A DNA stretch of 64,000 nt from contig CM061229.1 of NCBI GenBank assembly GCA_030844895.1, positions 120,169,682 through 120,233,681 of the forward strand, given 5' to 3'. The notes beneath the pieces were generated by a model. The model saw nothing but the letters and a program-made list of their open reading frames with translations, searched no databases and was not told the origin of the DNA. The stretch is from Ambrosia x helenae (lineage: Eukaryota > Streptophyta > Magnoliopsida > Asterales > Asteraceae). Positions 56,385-64,000 of this stretch are shown here, piece after piece. Positions within the stretch are counted from its first letter, which is position 1. Every line of letters starts with the position of its first letter. A program made the position numbers and the translations under genes.

Positions 56385-57705
56385 TTTTAAAAAGAAAATA
56401 AAAAAAGTCTCATGGACTTATTATGTGGGCTTAAGCATTGAAACACAAAATTAACCTAGTAGGTTAATATATTGGCACATGACTATTTACGGAGGGAAAT
56501 ACAATTATTTATGGGGAGGAGATATTGAGAGGATCGGATCACAGAGCGGCACATTATTGAACAGATATTGTTATCTTCGACCACAAGTCAGCGGCCGAAA
56601 GCGAAGGAAGGCGAGATCGAACACATAGCAGCAGCTCTAATTGTTTTAGAGGTTTATTGAAGGCCAGGGAGGCACGGGTCAAGACTAGAGCTACAGGTTC
56701 GACTATAATAAATTTTAGTTTTTATATTTATTTACTTTGTGTTCATGAATACTGAGACCATGATTAATTATTATTTTGAACCTTTGTTTTTATCTTGTTC
56801 CATTGTTATGAATAGCTAATCTTTTTAGGCTACCTAGGTCGTGTCGATGAATACTTAGCATTTTTATGACTTTCGGATTCGTTTAATTATATAATTGGCT
56901 TATGTTTTGGTAAAGACCTATTTGAGTTTGGTTATAATGCTTTTGCGTATTTAAGTTTAATTTATGATCTTTGATAGTTCCACATGTGTCTTGTTGAATG
57001 TCTTTCAGTTATAGATGCATGTTAGGTTGCCTGCTTTGTGCTTGTAACTAGTTTATGGTTTTTGACGTCTAATTCCATAGGAACTTGATTTGAGAGTTTA
57101 GAGGACTTAGGTATTCTGCCATTCCTTGAGACCGGGAGGTGATAGGGTGTCGGGTTGTCTAGATCTTTAGGTATCGGGTAGAGGTGAGACCGGGAGGTGA
57201 TCCTTGCCTAGTGTGTCTATAGATTCTTGTAATTCCGAATTATTTCCAAGCCAATTAGATTACTCCTTCACATTTTTGGGTGTGTTGTGACAAGCGAGAC
57301 CGGGAGGTGAGCGAGTCTTTCGAGTACCTTAGCATTCCCTAGTGAGGTGAGACCGGGAGGTGATCCGAACTAGTAACCAGTGATTTACACGTCCCTTAGG
57401 ATTTTCTGAGAGGTGTTAGTGAGATCGGGAGGTGATCTAGCATGCTTTAGGGTTTCCTGGGTCGGGCGTATCTTTAGAAAACATGGTAGCCAATCCATTA
57501 TTCGATTCCGAGAGTTGTGAGTCTGCGGGTAGGACTCTAGACCTAGGTAGTTGCCTTCCACATTATCTGAGTTCGATCCAGTGTTCTTAGCTTCCTGTTT
57601 TCGTCTCTATGTTATTTATTTTAATTGTTTTTATTTTATTTGAATTTAGCGTATAATTAATTCTTAAAAATCCAAATTAATAGGCTAGGAGTCGACAAAG
57701 GTTTA
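54880..57705 (+). repeat. LTR3 of the array, interrupted at 57705
   Basis: Same start as LTR2 (TGATGTGTTGC). It stops at GTCGACAAAGGTTTA where LTR1 continues GTACCGAGAGTCGCC, because the gypsy-type element begins at 57706. The remainder would lie beyond the window. Confidence 0.85.
55154..56334 (+). mobile_element. Helitron copy in LTR3 (1181 bp, both ends)
   Basis: Same ends and site as the LTR2 copy. The 51-base length difference is mainly explained by a shorter internal TAA tract (55910-55932 versus 50160-50230). Confidence 0.88.
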
Positions 57706-60418
57706 TGTAACACCCCAACCGATGGCGGAAACATCGAGGTGTCACGTAGTGACGATTGTTCAATAGCTCATGGACTAAAGTGTAAATTTGAATACATTGA
57801 TTAAATAATTTATTACATTGAAATGAAATACAACGATTCTAACTGCCAACTAAATTGAAATACAATGAATTAAAATCTAAATATAAATCCGAAAGCTTAA
57901 AGGATGCATCTCAAAACAACCTGAAACATGTACGGAAATAATTTGTCAACACAAAAATGTATTGGTGAGCATACCCTGTTTTAATATAAATAGTGAGAAA
58001 AGTGTTTAGCAATTCATGTGCGGTACCATTTGCAATTATGTAATAAGTAATATCCATTCAAAACCAAACCTGAGAATAATGACTAACACATGACTAACCA
58101 ACTGAATAATGAATTAACAAGACAATGACCAAGATTCTCTCAACAGAGTCTCAAGGGGGTATACCATAGTACTATTCATTGAAAAGCTAGGCCGCCCAGC
58201 GGTTAATGATTTTGACAAGTCATAGACACACCAATTAACATAAAGCAAACACACATGAGAATTGCATTAAGTATAAGAAATTGAAACATGATTAATATAT
58301 AGGTACATGAGTCACCCCAAAGTAGTAAAACAGTAAAAAGGGGAAAGATATACTCACAGTTTGCGAAAGCGATCGAAATCCAACTTAAGCGGTCGTGAGC
58401 TAAGTAATGGGAATTCCGAGGAATTCAACCTATAATGTGTAAGAATACTAATAAGGAAGTGTCCAAAAAGTCTAAGGTATCTAAGGTCTAAGGCATTAGG
58501 GTTTGCTAAGTCGATTTGGGGAATTAAAGTTTTTATGATAAATCGAATTACTATAAAAGTTGTATATTAAAAATAATATACTAAAGTTTGCAATTTGGAT
58601 TTAGGTAATATAATTATTATCAATTGAATATTTAGATCAACATATGTTTAAATAATTAATACCAAATAATTTAGTTAATTACTTTGACTAAATTAAAATA
58701 CGATAATCATAAATGTATAACTAAATATTTATGAGTTTCACAATAATCCAACAAATGGTAATTAAGATTTTTAAACATAAAACATTTCTATTTTATAAGA
58801 AAAGTATTTATGAAATAGATGTTTAAATAGTGTAAATAAATAATTGTTTAATTATGTCTAATTAAACATAAATAATGCTAATAATACAAGACATGATCCA
58901 AAAATACTATTTTTATAGAAAATGGATACTTTCTGATGTAAATTAGGGAAAATAATTTTCTCATAATTTTTATAAACTTATTTCTATTTAAAACTGATTT
59001 AATGAGATTAAATCATGTTTATATGAATAAAAATAGGAAAATTAATAAAAATAAATGTTTTCTGAATCAAAATTTTTTATTTCAGCTCATGATGATGAGA
59101 AATAATTACTCAAAAAGTTTGAGATTAAAATCATTAAAAATGAATTTTTAATCAATTAAATATGATTAAAACAATTTAATTCAATAAAAATATAAAAATA
59201 AAACATTTTTTCAGAAACTAAAAGTGGGATAATTTTCTATGGGGTGTCAAGAAGCTTCTCCTAAATTTTTATAATTTTTGGAACAAAAATGAATTTATTA
59301 TGAATATTTCAAGTTATATGATTATAATATTGATTCTAAATAACAAATAAAAATAAATAATTAAAACTGAAAATAGGGGTGAAGGTGCCAGGGTTCGAAC
59401 CCAGGTTTCCTTCTACCACAAGGTGTTCCACTACCACTAGTCTACAACATATGTTTGTGAGTTATAATCAGAAAACAATTTATATAAACATTGTTACCAA
59501 CTCATCATCTTCCCCAATCCTACTAGTAAGAACCCTAACCCTCATCCTAATTCCAATAACCTGATTTCAACACAGTTAATCCTTAAAACCATAGGGCTTT
59601 GAAAGAGAACTACATAAAGATTAAAACGGCAAGAAAAATTTCAACTTACAATATGATTTAAGAATCGAAGTCGAGAGCACAATATTCGGAAATAAAGAAC
59701 TGAATTGGAGGCCTTAGAATGCGATTTTGCTAAGTTTTATTGTGGGTTTGAGAAGTATGTAAGTGCAGAAATGATTTGGCATCAATAATTTATAAAGTTT
59801 CAGCCCAAAACGCGTTAATTGATTCGGCTTAAAATCCCGGTCAGTTACATAACAAAAGACCCGGTTAAAGCTTCATAAAAACAGGTTATTAACTCGCCAT
59901 TATTATGGAACGATGACAAGAAACAGCAGAGAAACGCTTGGAAATCATTAAGATGGGTTAAAGCATGTTAAAAACGGTGTTTTTAATGTTGGCCGGAATT
60001 AATTCCGGTGGCCGGAAAACACCTCGCCGGAAAAACGGTTTCAACAAGGAAGGAGGGAGAGTTTGTTTTAAAACTTTGGATTTTGGCAGATTTGGTCCCT
60101 CATGTTTAACCTTGTTAGTTTTTAATATAAATAGATAGATTAATTTTTCTTTATAAAACTTAACTAATTTAACTTAACTTAACTTAAAAGTTTCCAAATC
60201 TTTATAAAACTTGAAATTTTTTTTTTATAAAATTTATTACATAGACGTTTCAAGATACGTATTTGATTAAAACCTGTACTCGATCCATATAAATAATAAT
60301 GTTTTAGTTCACACAAAAATTAAATTTAAAAACGACGAAAATTACATGGACTATAATGGAAATATTTGAAGGGCTATTATTGTCAAGTAGATGAAAGATA
60401 AGGGTGACGGATGTCACA
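57706..60418 (-). repeat. 3' LTR (2713 bp)
   Basis: Plus-strand reading TGTAACACCCCAACC...GGATGTCACA, i.e. TGTGACATCC...GGGGTGTTACA in element orientation. A minus-strand TATA-like CTTTATAAATT occurs near 59785-59797. It contains a tRNA-like A/B-box pair. Confidence 0.88.
59375..59450 (-). other. tRNA-like sequence with A and B boxes inside the LTR
   Basis: On the minus strand TAGACTAGTGG (59444-59434) resembles the Pol III A box with one mismatch, and GGTTCGAACCC (59401-59391) matches the B box. Their starts are 43 bases apart, the tRNA gene spacing. CTGGG-TTCGAAC-CCTGG can form a T-arm with G-U pairs. No convincing acceptor stem or anticodon arm, so it is a relic or promoter-like element, not an annotated tRNA gene. 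Confidence 0.4.
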
Positions 60419-63158
60419 GTCTCCCCTACTTTAGAAAATTTCGTCTCGAAATTTATTTCAAGTGGAGGTTACTATGAAACAAAAGCGTTGTAAAAGTAAA
60501 GTAGGTGTTAAAAATTGCATCAGTTATTATTTAACAAAATTTTAATGTAGTGGTTTAATATCCAAAGCAAAAGCTTTAAAATCTTTTACAGTTAACTCAA
60601 AGTTAGAAAGTTGAGAGTTTAAATGAGAAAAGTTTTGAGAATGTGTAACTAGTGAGGGTAGGGGTACCAATGAAGCAGTCTCCCCTAATTTAGAATGGTT
60701 TCTGACCGAACTTTATTAAAGACAAGCAACAGGATTTCGACTAACAGAGAGTGTAAGAGTATACAAAGTGTAAGGGTTTCTGAAAAGATGATCAACAAGA
60801 AAAGCTCCAACAAAACTAATTGAAACTTATGTAAAATGTTCTTATTGAAAATGCTAGCTATTAGTCAATGATCTAATGAAGTGGTAGCAATGGGTAGGTT
60901 CTTGGTCAGACTCCTAGTCCGCTCCCGCAGTATCATTTATGCTTTTATATAGGGTGTACCGCAGCTAACCCACCACACTCCCGATACTTTGGACTCGTAC
61001 TGATTGTCTACAAATAGCCTAAGTAGAAATTACACACCACCCTCATGTACCTGTAAACCCATGATTGCGTTCCGGACCGTAATCATCGATTTACCTTACA
61101 CTAGGGTGTTATGCTTTTCCATAACCTTATCCTAAGTAATACCAGAAACAAAAGCGTGCAACCAATATGTAATAGCCACTGTAATGAAATAATGTTCAAT
61201 CATGACATGGTTAGAGGTCCTTCCTTTTCGGGTTTACCCTTTAACCGTAATGAGAGTAACATGTGAGTAATAAACATGGTTAGAGGTTCTTCCCTTTCGG
61301 GTTCACTCTTAACCGGTAACTTCTGTTCTCATCGTTGGCTCTAAACACCCATATTGATAAGCTCTGAGATTTACACCGTTCCCCTCGGATTAAAGAAATA
61401 CTCTAGTCCGAGTCGTACATGGGCACTGGCTTAGATCTTATACGAGTTATCAACTAGTATGTTCGTTGGCCATGATGAAAAACAAAATAATGTAAAGTAT
61501 AATAGGGTTTTGCTCAAAACAGGAGGAAAAATATACATACCAAAGGTGCGTTTATGTAAGTATATAAGTATAGCATAAAATTTCGATTGGAAGAATAGTA
61601 TAATATAAATCGAGTAAATTGCACAATTTCACAAAATGAAAGTAAACGAGTTGAACTCTTACAAATAAGCAGTGTGAAAATAATCATAAATAACGTGTTA
61701 GAAATAGCTATGAATAAAGTGGTGCAAGAAATAAATAATAAAGTTTACGACAAATGTGAGTACGCAAAACAGACGCTTAGTCTACTGTCATAAGGGTTTA
61801 AATTTAGTTAGTAATACATATATGCACTATATGATAAAGGACAATTAGTAACATTCTGATAGGATATGTACAACATTTTGTTAGACCAAAAGTTTTGCGA
61901 TTGAAAAAGTGCGAGTGTAATAAGATAAATTTCCGTTTATCAAAAACGTAGTTTGCTCAAACTTTGTGATATAGTTGAAAGGATAGTAGTAATGTATGAG
62001 GATAACTTTTTAGAAATCGAAGTGTGTTTTAGATTCAAAACATGTTCATTTGAAAAATCTCCGTATTTTCATGTATTTACGAGAAGTCGAGTTGAAAATT
62101 GTCATAATGCATATTATTAGTCGCAAGTTTCTGTTCTCGAAAATCATATAAATCAAATGTGTTTTCAAAAGACCAAGATTTAGAAATGACGTGAATGATA
62201 AAAGTCAATGCGCCAATAGTGTAGAAGTCACAAATCATAAATGAAAATAGTGTAAGTTTCAAAGCGGATAAAAGTTTTAATAATGATGATGAAAAAAAAA
62301 ATCCAAAAGCGAATAATTAATGAGCATATAAAACATCAAAAGATGGAACTTAAAATCCAAATGTTAAACAAAACTTAAGAGTCAATAATGAAAAACGGAA
62401 AAAATGCACAAATAGCGATAGCTATTAATAGAGAAAACTCAAAAGACAAAATAACTTCATTATAAAAAATTATGATAAGAGTTTCAAACAACAAATGAAA
62501 AATATATCAAAAATGTGATACTGAAAATATTTCTAACGAAACTGATGACTAGCCAAAGAGATTGAAATATTATTAGTGACTTGTGGGGAGCGTACTTGAA
62601 CCTATGAGTGAATGGTCATTTTTCCCGATTGCACATACCCCGTCACTGGTAAATTTCAAAACCTTTAGCGAGACTTTAAAACGAGATGCAGAAATAGATC
62701 CTTGAGATATGGATTTCACTCCTAACTCAAAGATGTATTTCAAAATTGAAAACGAATGTGGAATGAAACCAATCACTAAGTTAAGGATATCACTCCCAGC
62801 TTAGTGGTTAAGTTCCTTTTTTGAAGGAAATACTCTTTGAGGTGTGGATGTCACTCCTGTCTCAAAGATATATTCCTAAGATATATAACATATAGAGGAG
62901 TGAAACTAATCACCAAGGTATGGATGTCACCCCTAACTTGGTGATATCGTTTTGCTTGTGAAATACGAATGTCTTCAACTCCAAGCAAAATACCAAAAGA
63001 ATGACGATAAAGAATCATAGTGAAAATATTTTTGAAAGAAAATATAATAATAAGAGAAATATACACGAGAGGACTCGTGAAACTAAGCTTAGTTGTAGAC
63101 TAGGCTAAAAGGCATTCTAATAACCTTATTCCCTATAACCATGGCTCTGATACCAATC
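60419..63158 (-). other. Non-coding internal region of the gypsy-type element
   Basis: No domain recognised on either strand; the longest frames are under 75 residues. A second purine-tract-like copy (CAGTCTCCCCTAATTTAGAA, 60677-60696, plus reading) lies 260 bases inside the first. Near 61210-61320 GGTTAGAGGTTCTTCCTTTTCGG-type phrases are duplicated, and 62690-62950 repeats GGATGTCACTCCTAACT-type phrases at about 85-100 base steps. Confidence 0.6.
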
Positions 63159-64000
63159 TGTAACACCCCAACCGATGGCGGAAACATCGAGGTGTCACGT
63201 AGTGACGATTGTTCAATAGCTCATGGACTAAAGTGTAAATTTGAATACATTGATTAAATAATTTATTACATTGAAATGAAATACAACGATTCTAACTGCC
63301 AATTAAATTGAAATACAATGAATTAAAATCTAAATATAAATCCGAAAGCTTAAAGGATGCATCTCAAAACAACCTGAAACATGTACGGAAATAATTTGTC
63401 AACACAAAAATGTATTGGTGAGCATACCCTGTTTTAATATAAATAGTGAGAAAAGTGTTTAGCAATTCATGTGCGGTACCATTTGCAATTATGTAATAAG
63501 TAATATCCGTTCAAAACCAAACCTGAGAATAATGACTAACACATGATTAACCAACTGAATAATGAATTAACAAGACAATGACCAAGATTCTCTCAACAGA
63601 GTCTCAAGGGGGTATACCATAGTACTATTCATTGAAAAGCTAGGCCGCCCAGCGGTTAATGATTTTGACAAGTCATAGACACACCAATTAACATAAAGCA
63701 AACACACATGAGAATTGCATTAAGTATAAGAAATTGAAACATGATTAATATATAGGTACATGAGTCACCCCAAAGTAGTAAAACAGTAAAAAGGGGAAAA
63801 ATATACTCACAGTTTGCGAAAGCGATCGAAATCCAACTTAAGCGGTCGTGAGCTAAGTAATGGGAATTCCGAGGAATTCAACCTATAATGTGTAAGAATA
63901 CTAATAAGGAAGTGTCTAAAAAGTCTAAGGTATATAAGGTCTAAGGCATTAGGGTTTGCTAAGTCGATTTGGGGAATTAAAGTTTTTATGATAAATCGAA
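63159..64000 (-). repeat. 5' LTR (partial, first 842 bases seen)
   Basis: Aligns to 57706 onward without gaps by eye; differences are single-base changes. Confidence 0.88.

Larger units (their letters stand above)
44085..57705 (+). mobile_element. Tandem LTR-INT-LTR-INT-LTR array of an Athila-like non-autonomous element
   Basis: Three LTRs (44085-46367 truncated; 49108-52151 complete; 54880-57705 cut by a later insertion) alternate with two near-identical internal regions (46368-49107 and 52152-54879, about 2.73 kb). LTR ends are TGATGTGTTG...CACACATCA. The primer site after LTR1, TGGCGCCGTTGCCGGGGA, complements tRNA-Asp, as in Athila elements; a purine tract AAGTGTGGGGATGTT precedes LTR2. 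The period is about 5.75 kb. Each LTR carries the same Helitron at the same (TAA)n site. Coding capacity is limited to a broken gag-like frame, so mobility must have been supplied in trans. Confidence 0.85.
57706..64000 (-). mobile_element. Young non-autonomous gypsy-type LTR element (minus strand), right end off-window
   Basis: 3' LTR 57706-60418, internal 60419-63158, 5' LTR from 63159 onward. On the minus strand GATTGGTATCAGAGCCAT follows the 5' LTR (initiator-Met primer site, 63141-63158). The purine tract, the reverse complement of CTCCCCTACTTTAG (60421), precedes the 3' LTR, as in Ty3/gypsy elements. The 2.74-kb internal region has no credible gag or pol, only short frames. The overlapping 840 bases of the two LTRs differ at about six positions by eye. 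The left flank GTTTA (57701-57705) should be its target duplication; the partner is outside the window. Confidence 0.85.

Noticed and set aside
59379..59564. Short frame GFEPRFPSTTRC
   Set aside because: This phrase is the usual translation of a tRNA-like TTCGAA region, not a gene.

Overview
This is a plant nuclear window dominated by nested transposable elements, most likely from an Asteraceae-type eudicot. That attribution rests on a spliced host-like amino-acid permease fragment with GTATGT/AG introns, a 'putative gypsy type transposon' antisense ORF in a Tat retroelement, and a Cassandra TRIM carrying 5S rRNA. Abundant Helitrons with CTAG ends and GGGACGCTCCC hairpins fit as well. The species cannot be fixed from the sequence alone. 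No bacterial, organellar or CRISPR content was seen. Positions and target-site duplications (TSDs) below were read by eye.

Layout. (1) 1-6309: a two-exon Myb/SANT-NAM-associated gene (226-1318, +); the first two exons of a BAT1-like amino-acid permease (4407 to 2151, -), whose intron 1 holds a fold-back repeat with a nested Tourist-like MITE; and a minus-strand Helitron (4761-5942). (2) 6310-9722: a minus-strand Cassandra TRIM (TSD GTTTT) whose right LTR is split by a 2.76-kb solo LTR (TSD GGTTA). (3) 9981-16838: a broken minus-strand Ty1/copia element, with a complete Cassandra (TSD TTATA) inside its 3' LTR and a 2.74-kb solo LTR (TSD ACACG) inside pol. (4) 16839-38224: a 5'-truncated Ty3/gypsy Tat element with archaeal-type RNase H and integrase on +, an antisense coiled-coil ORF, and a 3' LTR. 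A complete but mutated 15.2-kb Tekay-type chromovirus (21349-36509, TSD TTCTC) is inserted in the antisense gene. That Tekay carries a solo LTR (TSD TCTAG) behind its PBS and a hAT-like element (8-bp TSD) in its 3' LTR. (5) 38225-44084: Helitrons, a G-rich minisatellite-bearing MITE and degenerate tandem repeats. (6) 44085-57705: a tandem LTR-internal-LTR-internal-LTR array of an Athila-like non-autonomous element, with the same Helitron embedded at the same LTR position in all three copies. (7) 57706-64000: a young, non-coding, minus-strand gypsy-type LTR element inserted in the third LTR of that array, running off the window.

How the parts relate. Almost nothing here is a working host pathway; the only host-type genes are at the left edge. 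The main content is a record of insertion order: copia, then Cassandra and a solo LTR; Tat, then Tekay, then solo LTR and hAT; Athila-like LTR with Helitron, then array formation, then the young gypsy. The least expected observations are the three-LTR array with its shared Helitron, and the near-identical LTR ends and PBS shared by Cassandra and Tekay. Others are a canonical GT-AG intron inside the Tekay gag, a tRNA-like A/B-box pair inside a 2.7-kb LTR, and a TATA-like box upstream of the Tat antisense gene.
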